The notes beneath the pieces were generated by a model that was not told the DNA's origin, made no database searches, and worked only from the letters and a program-made list of their open reading frames with translations. DNA of 64,000 bases, taken from NCBI RefSeq assembly GCF_000316575.1, contig NC_019682.1, forward strand, positions 3,284,001 through 3,348,000, given 5' to 3'. Position 1 is the first letter of the stretch, and each line of letters starts with the position of its first letter. A program made the translations under genes and the position numbers. Below are positions 35,293 through 44,294 of the stretch, piece by piece. The stretch comes from Calothrix sp. PCC 7507. GTDB taxonomy: Bacteria > Cyanobacteriota > Cyanobacteriia > Cyanobacteriales > Nostocaceae.

Positions 35293-36705
35293 ATGAGCAG
35301 ATGGATTAAAGTCATAGAAAAAATACAAAGACACAATACTATTGTTGTCATCATCAGTATTAGTGCCTTGGTTTTGTTTGTATCTAGCAGCCTTAGACAT
35401 GAGTTATTTAATTCATCTGGAGATTTAGCATTTTTTGACCAAGGTATTTATTTAATTAGTCAGGGACAACTACCAATTTCTTCTATACTTGGTTTTCACC
35501 TGCTGTCAGATCATGCTGCTTGGATTTTATATTTTTTGGCTTTACTGTACAAAATTTATCCTAGTGTTTATTGGCTATTTGCAATCCAGTCTGGTGCTTT
35601 AGCTTTAGGTGCTTTACCTACATATTTGCTGGCGCTACAAGCTGGTTTAAAAGAAAGTCAAGCAGTCGCAATGGTAGCTGTATACCTACTGTATCCGGTG
35701 GTGTATAACAGCAATTTGTGTGATTTTCATCCAGATGCGATCGCTGTTCTCGCACTTTTGACAGCAGTTTTTGCTGCAAGATCGAGAAAACTAGCTTGGT
35801 TTTGCGTCAGTGTGCTGGTGGTGTTGGGCTGTAAGGCTGTACTTTCCTTGACTGTAGTGGCTATGGGGGTGTGGCTACTATTTTTTGAACAGCGGCGTTT
35901 GTATGGTGCGATCGCCATTATTAGCGGTATAGCTTGGTTTTTGATTGCCAATAATGTGATTATTCCATTTTTTGGCAGCGAATCAGCATTAATCCAGCGT
36001 CATTTTTATCGCTATAGCTATCTGGGAAAATCTTTTCCCGAAATGGTACAAATTTTACTATCCCATCCAGAAGTTATTTTCAGCAATATTTTTTCAGCTA
36101 TCAATTTAGAATATTTGTTTTTTTTATTTGTACCTGTCATTTGGGCTTTAAAACCACAATGCATGATACCTTTGATAGGAGCAATTCCTTGTGTAGTGTT
36201 GAATCTACTTGCTGATCATCCGTCACAAAAAAATCTAGTTTTGCATTATTCTTTACCAGCTATCCCATTTCTTATGCTAGCCGTAATTGCTAGCCTAGCA
36301 ACAGGTAAAGCATGGATACAACAAAAAAGATTGATTGTTTTGTGGTCATTGGTGGGATTTTTAGCTTTAGGTAAATTTGGATTCTTCACCTCAAGATATA
36401 TAGAAAATTGGGACAATTGGCAAGCTACAAAAGATGCGATCGCTCTAATTAAAACTCAAGATACCGTTCTGACAACAGACATTATTACCCCACATTTAAC
36501 CCATAGAAAGTTGATTAGTTTCAAATATGATAAATCTCAACAATCCGATGAATTAGATACCTTTAAGTATATATTACTCAATGTCCGCCATCCAGGTTGG
36601 GCTGCAACCTCAGAATCTTATCAATACTTAGTCAATAATCTGAAAAATCAGTCACAATATAAATTGGAATATCAACGCGATGACGTTTACTTGTTTGTGA
36701 AGTAG
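35293..36705 (+). CDS. DUF2079 membrane protein (GT-C-like)
   Basis: A 470-residue polytopic protein recognised as DUF2079, a family related to the GT-C glycosyltransferases. The N-terminal loop has SSGDLAFFDQGIYLIS, with the acidic pair in the catalytic position, then LGFHLLSDHAAWILYFLALLY and CDFHPDAIAVLALL. About nine hydrophobic segments precede a soluble C-terminal part of about 100 residues (TQDTVLTTDIITPHLTHRK). It starts one base after the preceding gene's stop. Likely role: transfer of a sugar from a lipid carrier. Convergent with the Uma2 gene, with only 17 bases between. Confidence 0.82.
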   Translation: MSRWIKVIEKIQRHNTIVVIISISALVLFVSSSLRHELFNSSGDLAFFDQGIYLISQGQLPISSILGFHLLSDHAAWILYFLALLYKIYPSVYWLFAIQSGALALGALPTYLLALQAGLKESQAVAMVAVYLLYPVVYNSNLCDFHPDAIAVLALLTAVFAARSRKLAWFCVSVLVVLGCKAVLSLTVVAMGVWLLFFEQRRLYGAIAIISGIAWFLIANNVIIPFFGSESALIQRHFYRYSYLGKSFPEMVQILLSHPEVIFSNIFSAINLEYLFFLFVPVIWALKPQCMIPLIGAIPCVVLNLLADHPSQKNLVLHYSLPAIPFLMLAVIASLATGKAWIQQKRLIVLWSLVGFLALGKFGFFTSRYIENWDNWQATKDAIALIKTQDTVLTTDIITPHLTHRKLISFKYDKSQQSDELDTFKYILLNVRHPGWAATSESYQYLVNNLKNQSQYKLEYQRDDVYLFVK

Positions 36706-36722
36706 TAAAGCTAAGAATCAGC

Positions 36723-37334
36723 CTAAGTAGCAGCCTGAAAAATTTGTTCAGCAGTTAAATTCAACTCAGGAAAGGTTGGTGATACTATTTTGTCACTACC
36801 TCTAAATTGGTTAACTTGATACTCACCCTCAATCAATGAGCAAATTGATATAGTAGGCTGTTTTGGATTACCCACATATTTATAAGCACCAAGCGCAAGG
36901 TAATCTACTATCCAATATTCATTAATTCCGAGTTCCTCATAATCACCATATTTCCTATAGTAATCAACTCGCCAGTTAGTACTAACTACTTCAATAGCTA
37001 ATGGAATTGAATCACCTTTAGTAACAGTAGATTCTTTTTTCCATAACGGTTCATCTACCAACTTAGAACGATTGAGGAATAACACATCTGGCAAATAGGC
37101 TGATTCACTTTCGGGTAGTTTTACCAATGCTTTATTAGGAATCAAGTAAGGAAGATTTAATCGTTTACATTCAACAGCTAAATCTATAGTCAAAAAACCT
37201 GTAACTTCTTCATGTCCTCCCAATGGCTGCGACATCTCAATAATTACTCCATCATGTAATTCATATCGTTTATCTTCAGGTTTCCACTCTATAAATTCTG
37301 CAAAAGTTACTGTTTTTTTTAAAGCTTGAACCAT
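36723..37334 (-). CDS. Uma2-family (DUF820) endonuclease-fold protein
   Basis: A 203-residue Uma2 protein. Seen: YELHDGVIIEMSQPLGGHEEV, then AYLPDVLFLNRS and LAIEVVSTNWRVDYYRKYGDYEELGINEYWIVD. The PD and EVV residues of the nuclease core are in place. The GINEYWIVDY block is characteristic. It is a distant paralogue of the one at 28852-29433. It follows an orphan antitoxin-like gene by 15 bases, a position normally taken by a toxin gene, which may be coincidence or a non-standard pair. Convergent with the DUF2079 gene. Confidence 0.85.
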   Translation of the reverse strand: MVQALKKTVTFAEFIEWKPEDKRYELHDGVIIEMSQPLGGHEEVTGFLTIDLAVECKRLNLPYLIPNKALVKLPESESAYLPDVLFLNRSKLVDEPLWKKESTVTKGDSIPLAIEVVSTNWRVDYYRKYGDYEELGINEYWIVDYLALGAYKYVGNPKQPTISICSLIEGEYQVNQFRGSDKIVSPTFPELNLTAEQIFQAAT

Positions 37335-37349
37335 AATTTACCCTCATTT

Positions 37350-37595
37350 TCAATATTTTAGGGGACTGAGAAAATCTTTTAAACTATCTTCTGGCAGGGG
37401 TAAGTTAAAGTCGGGGGAGATGACTACTTTACCACGATCTAATCCGGGAATCCGGGGTATTGGCTGCTGGGAAACAGGCACAATACGGGCGATAGGAGTG
37501 CCAGCTTGAGAAAGAATAACCTCTTCTCCCGACAAAACTCGACGGAGTAATTCTCCAAGTTCAGCTAAGTTTGTAGGAAGTTCTGTACTATACAT
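37350..37595 (-). CDS. Phd/YefM-type antitoxin, toxin gene missing
   Basis: An 81-residue protein: LPTNLAELGELLRRVLSGEEVILSQAGTPIARIVPV is the typical N-terminal DNA-binding fold of Phd/YefM/VapB-like antitoxins. The C-terminal tail (VVISPDFNLPLPEDSLKDFLSPLKY) is the usual toxin-wrapping part. No PIN or RelE toxin follows; instead a Uma2 gene starts 15 bases downstream. The ATG overlaps the 3' end of the GT39 gene by eight bases, which suggests translational coupling or that the antitoxin inserted there. Confidence 0.8.
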   Translation of the reverse strand: MYSTELPTNLAELGELLRRVLSGEEVILSQAGTPIARIVPVSQQPIPRIPGLDRGKVVISPDFNLPLPEDSLKDFLSPLKY

Positions 37596-39138
37596 TGCTA
37601 GAACTAATTGGTGGCGAAATCAGCATAAATCCTTTAGCTTCTCCTATAATTTTACTATTAGTTAGATTTATTTTCACTAAAGCCTGTTGATCTAACAGCA
37701 AATAAGATTTCTTAGACAACATTTTTTGTAAAACTGGCACACTTTCAGCAATCACTTTGCAATCACTATAAAAGTCTAAACTAGGACGACTATAAGCAAA
37801 AGAAGTATAGATTGTTGTTCCTGGTGAGACATGTTGGCGAATTAATTCTGCAACTGGTTTAACTGGGAAGGCTTCGTTTAATTCCCATATCCAGGATTGG
37901 GAACTGACTAATAGCAATAAAACTAGATACATACCTGAAAATAAAACTGGAATAAAATTGCGATCGCTCTTTTTTACAAGCCATGTTACTATCGCCATAC
38001 TGATTGACAAAACAATACTCATGACGATTAACACAGGCTGAGGATCGACCATGACAAAGTAAGCACAGCCTCCTAAACCAGCAATAGCGATGATAGCAAA
38101 AAATATTGCCCAATTTAGTCCCTTAAACTTACTTAGCTGCCAAATCACACTTAATTTTGCCCCAATTGCTAAAGCTAAAAACGGATAAACAGGCATCACA
38201 TACCACGGTAGTTTAGTTCCCATCAAAGAAATAGTTAAGAAATAAACTATTGTGCCTATCAGAACTAAAGCAGCCCAGCTAGTATGACGTTTTTTCCAAG
38301 CTAAATAAAACCCTCCTGGTAAAAACAACAGCCAGGGAAAACCATATTTAAGTACCTCAATTAAATAGTACCAGGGCGGGCCATTATGACCTTCTACTGC
38401 TTGTCCAAGACGGTTAAATGATTGGTCTTGAAAATGGACTTGTAAGAAAGTGTTACCATAATGTTGCCATTGAGCCACATACCATGCTACGGCAGGAGCA
38501 TTTCCTAATAATATTCCTGCCCATAAATAGGGACTTTTTAACAATATTATTTGTCGATTTACCAGCAGAAACAAACCAGCTATCGCTCCCAATACCAGCA
38601 CTAAAATCCCTTTGGTTAGGGTAATTAATCCCAAACAAAAACCTATACCAAGCGCATATTTTTGGTTATGACGAGATTTTAAAAGACAGAATAATAATAG
38701 TAGAAAAAAAGAAATAGTCATACCATCTAACATTGCTAGTCTGCCATGACGTACGACAGGTAACATTGTCAAGTACACTAAAGCAGCAAACAAAGCTGGC
38801 AAACTTTGATTAAAAACTAAACGTCCCACTAAATAAAGTAAAGGAATTCCCAAAGCTGTTAATATCGCACCAGGAAATCTGGTAGTAAATTCTTGCACTC
38901 CTCCTAGCTGATAGCACAATGCAATTAACCATTGCATTAAAGGCGGCTTGAGCATAAATGGTTCGCCTTGGAGGGTAGGATAAAGCCAGTTACCAGCACG
39001 GTAAATTTCTCTAGCGACGATCGCATAAGTTCCTTCATCCCAGTCTCGTAAGGGTAAATTTCCCAAAAATAGGAGGAACAAAGCCAGAGATGCTAGCAAC
39101 AAGGCTAATAACCATTCTTTTTCTTTGAAGGGATACAT
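37588..39138 (-). CDS. Family 39 (ArnT/PMT-type) glycosyltransferase
   Basis: A 516-residue polytopic membrane enzyme. LPLRDWDEGTYAIVAREI (near 28-45) holds the catalytic acidic pair of the PMT_2/ArnT family on the first periplasmic loop. KPPLMQWLIALCYQL and TTRFPGAILTALGIPLLY follow in the usual order, with about eleven transmembrane segments and a soluble periplasmic tail. Family members transfer a sugar from a polyprenyl phosphate to protein or lipid outside the cytoplasmic membrane. It is transcribed ten bases after the neighbouring GT-C gene. Acceptor unknown. Confidence 0.88.
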   Translation of the reverse strand: MYPFKEKEWLLALLLASLALFLLFLGNLPLRDWDEGTYAIVAREIYRAGNWLYPTLQGEPFMLKPPLMQWLIALCYQLGGVQEFTTRFPGAILTALGIPLLYLVGRLVFNQSLPALFAALVYLTMLPVVRHGRLAMLDGMTISFFLLLLFCLLKSRHNQKYALGIGFCLGLITLTKGILVLVLGAIAGLFLLVNRQIILLKSPYLWAGILLGNAPAVAWYVAQWQHYGNTFLQVHFQDQSFNRLGQAVEGHNGPPWYYLIEVLKYGFPWLLFLPGGFYLAWKKRHTSWAALVLIGTIVYFLTISLMGTKLPWYVMPVYPFLALAIGAKLSVIWQLSKFKGLNWAIFFAIIAIAGLGGCAYFVMVDPQPVLIVMSIVLSISMAIVTWLVKKSDRNFIPVLFSGMYLVLLLLVSSQSWIWELNEAFPVKPVAELIRQHVSPGTTIYTSFAYSRPSLDFYSDCKVIAESVPVLQKMLSKKSYLLLDQQALVKINLTNSKIIGEAKGFMLISPPISSSNV

Positions 39139-39148
39139 ATTTCAAGTT

Positions 39149-41578
39149 TTAAAAATGGACTATTGGTAAAAATTTCATGATATTTGTGACAGTTTTTAAA
39201 GTTTTTAGCTCAGGTATATCTGGTTGCAATTTTTCGGCGATCGCTAATTTTGGTTCAGCTTCTCTGGGTTGAAAGTTATATAAATAAATAAAAGCTAAAT
39301 AAAGCCATGTGTAAGGATTTTGAGCATCATATTTAGTTAATTCCGTTAAATTTTGGATTAATTCGGGGACTTGGCGCTGTAAAAGTTGTGAAAGTAATAG
39401 AGTGTAGCGCCAATTGAGATTATTTGGTTCATTTTGCAGGCGATAATTAGCTGCTATTGCAATTTGTTTTAAATAATCTTGAGTAGGATCATATTGATTG
39501 AAATTATCTATTTGCACAAATATATTATCTAATTTACCCTTTTGTAACTCTATTGCCAATTGTGACATCCGAGAAACTAAGTCTAATGGTTGTGATTTTT
39601 CTACTTTGCTTTCATTTGTTACATTTACAGCAATATTAGGAATATTTAAAGGTGTAATTTTCGAGTTTCTTCTATCTAAGTAGAGCGCTGATAGTTGATA
39701 TTTTCCGAGCGGTAGCGTTTTGGGGACAAATGTGGCAATATTTTCATTTACCCGGAAACTTCCTTGAGGGTGGCATTTGATACCACAGTACGCATTGCCT
39801 AGAGCGATCGCATGATCGTGATACCAGGATGATTGCTCACTTTGCCATTTTAAAAGCAATAAACCATTTTGCAAATCATCCCACGAACCTGTTATTTGAT
39901 ATTTAACTGGGTTATTTTGATTTACTACTACTTGGTTAGGAATTATTGCTTTTTCTAGAGCGATCGGAGAATTGGTATCACTTAATTTTTCGATAACCAC
40001 ATCAGGATTTTTACGGTGATATATTCTTAATTTATCCTTATTAGGTAATAACCATTCACTCTGTAATTTTAAATCAGGAGAAGATTCCACCAAAGATTTT
40101 AATTTCCGTTTAGTTTCTCCTCTTTCTCCCGGTTCATCTGGTTCATTATCTCTAGTGACATACCAAGAAAAATATTGTAAATCTTGAGCCACTTGAGATA
40201 ATTTTGTAGTTAATTTTCTCCCATATACGCGAAAATCCGCTAATGTCCCAAAATAATCTAAAGTAAACTCATTAACTTGGGGTGTAGAAACCGGAATTAC
40301 TCCTAAAGTTGACCTTAAATATGGATTTGTTTGGTTAATCTTATCCATTAACTGAGCAAGGGGATATTTTTTAGCTTCATCATTGGGCAAATGTTTTCCT
40401 CCCCATGCTTGAATTAGCGGTAAAGGAAACAAATTATTAAGTAACACTATGCCACTTAATACAAGAGTTGCTAATCTCAATCTATCAAATAATATATTTT
40501 CAATTAAATTAAATAAATCAGCCAAAATTACACTAATTATCGGAAAGCATGGCAATATAAACCTGATATCTTTGTTTGTGCCCAAAGAACAAATTATATA
40601 ACTACTTAATAGAAAAACTAGCAACCAAATCCGAGCCGATGTTCTCAGATTTGCTGCAATTAAATTACTACTAACCCGATATTTAATGAGATAAACCAAG
40701 AAAATACCAATGCTCACAGATAATATTGGTAAGCCAACACTTTCTGAGAGCAATTGTGGATAATATAACCACCCAGCAATAGTTGTAGGAGCCGGATCAC
40801 CCTCCCCTTTCCCGACTTGGTTAGCGTTTAATGCGGATGTAATAATCGTTAACCAATTTAAACCATACCAAAAACCACAAATTAACCAAGCTAAAATTAA
40901 AGATAACCCCGTTTGAATTAGCTTAATAAATTTACGGTTTTTAATAAAACTAATTAATGTCCAGATACTAGGAACTAAAATAAAAATAAAGCCCGTAGGT
41001 TTAGCCAACATGATTAACCCTATTCCTAATCCTAGGATGATAGTTAATCCCCATGACAAAAATCTAGTATAGTTATCTTTCCAAATTGTTAAAACTGTGA
41101 AAGTTAGTGTAACAATTGCCGTTAACCCATAATCTAATAAATAATCTGTCCGCATAATTCCCAGAATTGGAAATAACAGACAAAACATGCTGGCGGTTAT
41201 ACCAATTTTGCGGTTTTGAAATAAATAATTACCTAAATGATATACTGATACTATAATTAATGCGGTATATAACAAGTTAACTAAACTCGCTTGATCGTAT
41301 CCCCTACCGAACAATACTAAGAACGGTACGGTGCAAATATATACAAAAGGAGCGCGGTAACTGGGAGTTAATTGCCACAGAGATAACCACCAGTCTCCGG
41401 ATAAGATATTGAAGTGTTGAAAAATTCTATAATGATGTAATGCTGTCGTTAAATGTGCGCTTTGATCATAATATGGTATAGATTCATCTAAGAAAAACCA
41501 CATTCTATCTATAACTAATCCCACCAACCAAATTATTAAGAGGATTATATAATCTCTCTTAAGTTTAGAATGATTCAT
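39149..41578 (-). CDS. Large GT-C-like membrane glycosyltransferase with TPR-like tail
   Basis: An 809-residue protein. Residues 10-420 hold about ten membrane segments; the first outer loop contains DESIPYYDQSAHLTTALH, a PMT_2-like acidic motif. Residues about 420-680 are soluble and beta-rich (GSWDDLQNGLLLLKWQ). The C-terminal 100 residues are helical, with a TPR-like pair (YDAQNPYTWLYLAFIYLYNF and REAEPKLAIAEKLQPD). The N-terminal half is a phospholipid-carrier-dependent glycosyltransferase by pattern. The soluble tail is unusual. It is the first gene of the two-gene unit with the GT39 gene. Confidence 0.78.
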   Translation of the reverse strand: MNHSKLKRDYIILLIIWLVGLVIDRMWFFLDESIPYYDQSAHLTTALHHYRIFQHFNILSGDWWLSLWQLTPSYRAPFVYICTVPFLVLFGRGYDQASLVNLLYTALIIVSVYHLGNYLFQNRKIGITASMFCLLFPILGIMRTDYLLDYGLTAIVTLTFTVLTIWKDNYTRFLSWGLTIILGLGIGLIMLAKPTGFIFILVPSIWTLISFIKNRKFIKLIQTGLSLILAWLICGFWYGLNWLTIITSALNANQVGKGEGDPAPTTIAGWLYYPQLLSESVGLPILSVSIGIFLVYLIKYRVSSNLIAANLRTSARIWLLVFLLSSYIICSLGTNKDIRFILPCFPIISVILADLFNLIENILFDRLRLATLVLSGIVLLNNLFPLPLIQAWGGKHLPNDEAKKYPLAQLMDKINQTNPYLRSTLGVIPVSTPQVNEFTLDYFGTLADFRVYGRKLTTKLSQVAQDLQYFSWYVTRDNEPDEPGERGETKRKLKSLVESSPDLKLQSEWLLPNKDKLRIYHRKNPDVVIEKLSDTNSPIALEKAIIPNQVVVNQNNPVKYQITGSWDDLQNGLLLLKWQSEQSSWYHDHAIALGNAYCGIKCHPQGSFRVNENIATFVPKTLPLGKYQLSALYLDRRNSKITPLNIPNIAVNVTNESKVEKSQPLDLVSRMSQLAIELQKGKLDNIFVQIDNFNQYDPTQDYLKQIAIAANYRLQNEPNNLNWRYTLLLSQLLQRQVPELIQNLTELTKYDAQNPYTWLYLAFIYLYNFQPREAEPKLAIAEKLQPDIPELKTLKTVTNIMKFLPIVHF

Positions 41579-41774
41579 ATTTATTTGATAGCAAAATAAA
41601 ATTCAACCAAATCTTACCATCTGCTTCAGACAATGTATAGTTAAATATCAAAGACTTGATATAGGACTCGTAATTTTTTTTGAAAAAACTTAGTATAGTT
41701 TGAAAAGCTTTCTTTCCCATTGCCTATTGCCTAAAAAAGCTTAATTATAAGTTGCTACCAAATAAACAATCACA

Positions 41775-42737
41775 GTGAATCAGCCCATCTACTCTTTAGT
41801 CATCCCCATTTATAACGAAGAAGAAAATATTACAGAAATGTACCGCCGTCTGATTAATGTTATGGAACAGTTAGACGGCGAGGCTGAATTGATTTTAATT
41901 GATGATGGAAGCCGCGATCGCTCTTTAAGTATGATTCGTGAACTCCACCAGCGCGATAGCCGAGTGCTATACCTCAGTCTAGCTCGGAATTTTGGTCATC
42001 AAATCGCTGTCACGGCCGGTTTGAACTTTGTTCAAGGGAAAAGCGTCATTGTCATGGATGCCGATTTGCAAGATCCTCCAGAGCTAATTTTAACGATGAT
42101 TGAAAAATGGCAAGAAGGCTACCAAGTAGTTTATGCTCAACGTTTAGCTCGCAAAAAAGAAAGCTGGCTGAAACGTTTTACAGCCTATGCCTTTTATCGC
42201 ATTCTCCGGCGCTTGGCTAACGTAGACATACCCGCAGATACAGGAGATTTCTGCTTGATGGATCGTCAAGTAGTAGATATCCTCAATGCTATGCCTGAGC
42301 GTAACCGCTACATTCGCGGCTTACGTGCTTGGGTGGGTTTCCGGCAGACAGCCGTACATTTTGAACGCGATCCTCGGTTTGCTGGAGAAGTTAAATATAC
42401 ATTCGGCAAATCTTGGGCTTTAGCGGTTGACGGAATTATTTCCTTCTCAAAAGTTCCCTTAAGGCTAGCAACTTATTTAGGAATGCTGTCAGCTGCGGCG
42501 GCTCTATTAATGATTTTGCTAGTACTATATTGGCGCTTATTTGACCCAGTTTCTCCATTAATTGGGTTTACATTAATTACACTTGCGATGTTTTTCCTAG
42601 GTTCTGTGCAATTAATTTGTATTGGTATTCTAGGCGAGTATATTGGTCGGATTTATGAAGAAGTGAAAGGTCGTCCTATTTATACATTAAAAGAAACTGG
42701 AGGTTTTGTTAAAGCGTCAGAAATATCAGCTAAATAA
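41775..42737 (+). CDS. GtrB/DPM-like polyprenyl-phosphate glycosyltransferase
   Basis: A 320-residue GT2 enzyme. The N-terminal GT-A domain has [25 protein letters not shown], and the DXD site [27 protein letters not shown] and [16 protein letters not shown] are characteristic of GtrB/YfdH. Two C-terminal transmembrane helices (about 234-255 and 264-288) anchor it. It would transfer a nucleotide-sugar moiety to undecaprenyl or dolichyl phosphate on the cytoplasmic face. The start is GTG at 41775. The neighbouring SMR-type gene and GT-C genes fit the rest of the pathway. Confidence 0.9.
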   Translation: MNQPIYSLVIPIYNEEENITEMYRRLINVMEQLDGEAELILIDDGSRDRSLSMIRELHQRDSRVLYLSLARNFGHQIAVTAGLNFVQGKSVIVMDADLQDPPELILTMIEKWQEGYQVVYAQRLARKKESWLKRFTAYAFYRILRRLANVDIPADTGDFCLMDRQVVDILNAMPERNRYIRGLRAWVGFRQTAVHFERDPRFAGEVKYTFGKSWALAVDGIISFSKVPLRLATYLGMLSAAAALLMILLVLYWRLFDPVSPLIGFTLITLAMFFLGSVQLICIGILGEYIGRIYEEVKGRPIYTLKETGGFVKASEISAK

Positions 42738-43070
42738 ACCATCATCAGATAATTCAAAAGTCAGGAGCAAAATGTATTTTATCTCGCATGTATTTGAGCA
42801 ACCTGTAAATTACTGTAAATATTCTTCTTGATAAAAACTCTATTCTTTTACGAGTAGAGTATTCTGATACCAATTTAAAAAAAGAAGGCGACAGATGGAA
42901 TGAGCAGAAGCTTATACAGTAGCTCTCTGACAATCCAAAATCGTTCGACTGAGAGACTTGTGCCGACTTGTACTGAGCGTAGCCGAAGTAGCGAAGCCGA
43001 GGTAAGTCGAAGTCTAAAATCCAAAATGGTATGACTCCTTCTTTATCTGTAAAATATCAAGGAAATCTCT
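42738..43070. other. Gap with a dispersed repeat
   Basis: No gene. At about 42965-43025 the stretch GACTTGTACTGAGCGTAGC, GAAGTAGCGAAGCCGAG and TCTAAAATCCAAAATGG matches the dispersed-repeat style seen elsewhere here. It separates the GtrB-like gene from the SMR-type gene; no strong terminator lies between them. Confidence 0.4.
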
Positions 43071-43439
43071 GTGACACCACAAGAATTTAGTTTATTACTG
43101 ATTTCAGTTCTCATTAGTGTAGCAGGGCAGTTTTTTTTAAAGATGGGTGCAATTAAATTAGGCAGAGTTCATGCAGGGAATGCTATCAGTCACATTTTTA
43201 GCATGATGACAATACCTGAACTTTTAATAGGCCTTACTTGCTATGCTCTTGGTGCTGTAGCATACATCTTGCTTTTAACTAGAGTCAACCTAAGTGTAGC
43301 TGCTCCCGCAGTATCAATAGGTTATATCTTCTCGGTATTACTGGGCTATTGGATTTTACAAGAATCCATTTCATTAGTCCGTCTATTAGGCTTGAGCTTG
43401 ATTGTGACTGGAGTGATATTAGTAGTCTGGCGAAAGTAA
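43071..43439 (+). CDS. SMR/EamA-type four-helix membrane transporter (ArnE-like)
   Basis: A 122-residue protein with four transmembrane helices (about 6-24, 45-62, 70-90 and 97-118). VAGQFFLKMGAIKLG at helix 1 and YALGAVAYILLLTRVNLSVAAPA in the middle fit the small multidrug resistance/EamA fold. The position after a GtrB-like gene suggests an ArnE/ArnF- or GtrA-like carrier that flips a polyprenyl-phosphate sugar; a drug-efflux role is the alternative. The start is GTG at 43071 with AAGGA seven bases upstream. Confidence 0.75.
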   Translation: MTPQEFSLLLISVLISVAGQFFLKMGAIKLGRVHAGNAISHIFSMMTIPELLIGLTCYALGAVAYILLLTRVNLSVAAPAVSIGYIFSVLLGYWILQESISLVRLLGLSLIVTGVILVVWRK

Positions 43440-44294
43440 AATCAAATAACTGCGGCAAGTTTCCTAAATCTGTAATTAAAAATCTTAGGAATTGTTGTAT
43501 TAAATATTACTTTTTGTAAATTATTCAGTGATTTAACGAATTCAGTATTCAGTATAGTAATATACAATTTTTATCTTGATTTATGATGCTGAGTAAATAT
43601 TAAGTATTTACCCAAAAAAAAATTACATATTGAATTGTCATATTAATTATGCAATCATTTCTATTCACCTATTTTTGACGGTGGCAGGTAAAAATTTCCT
43701 GGGAATAGAAAATTTAACTTTTTCTTAAAAAGGAAGCGATGACAGACAGCCGTAGAATGTACATAGTCGGCGATAAAACTGATAATTCCTGGGAATATAT
43801 TTGGTTAGATACTCTGCTTTTAATCTCAATCATTTAGCTAACACACCTCGTAAAAAAAGGCGCAACATCTGAGATGGTTGATACCAACAGATAATTAGTT
43901 GCCGAAGCAATAAGTTTATGAGGAAAGAGGGATGAGCAAACTCATCGCTTTTGGTGAAATAATTTGTAGAGATGCGGTCTATCGATCAATCATTCTGTTT
44001 CATAAAGCTACCTGTAGAATAAGTGGCAGCACAAGCTATATCCCTTGTGCGCGAGCTATCTGAGATTAAACAGGAGTATGTATTTTATGGGCAGGGTTAT
44101 CTCAAGTCAGATATCCCTGGCTATGGATTGAAGTTGACCATGTATTAAGCCTAATCTCTGTGCTTCTGTAAACCGGGAATTCAAGTTCTCAAGATTACTA
44201 GAAAGTAGTTAGATATCTAAGTATATAGAAAAAATGTGCTATAACGTACCGTCAGAACCCTGACTGATGGTTCGATCCTTGAAGGAGCTATAAG
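43440..44294. other. Long gap with repeated TTCCTGGGAATA motif
   Basis: No gene seen over 855 bases. The 12-base near-palindrome TTCCTGGGAATA occurs at 43696-43707 and again at 43786-43797, 90 bases apart. The region just before the deacetylase gene (about 44240-44294) has a TCAGAACC-CTGACTGATGGTT stretch. A TTCGATC loop-like stretch there does not form a tRNA. The ribosome site GAAGGAG lies near 44280. Probably contains the deacetylase promoter and leader. Confidence 0.4.

Noticed and set aside
44262-44285. GGTTCGATCC resembling a tRNA T-loop
   Set aside because: The flanking bases do not form the T stem and no acceptor or anticodon arms are present.
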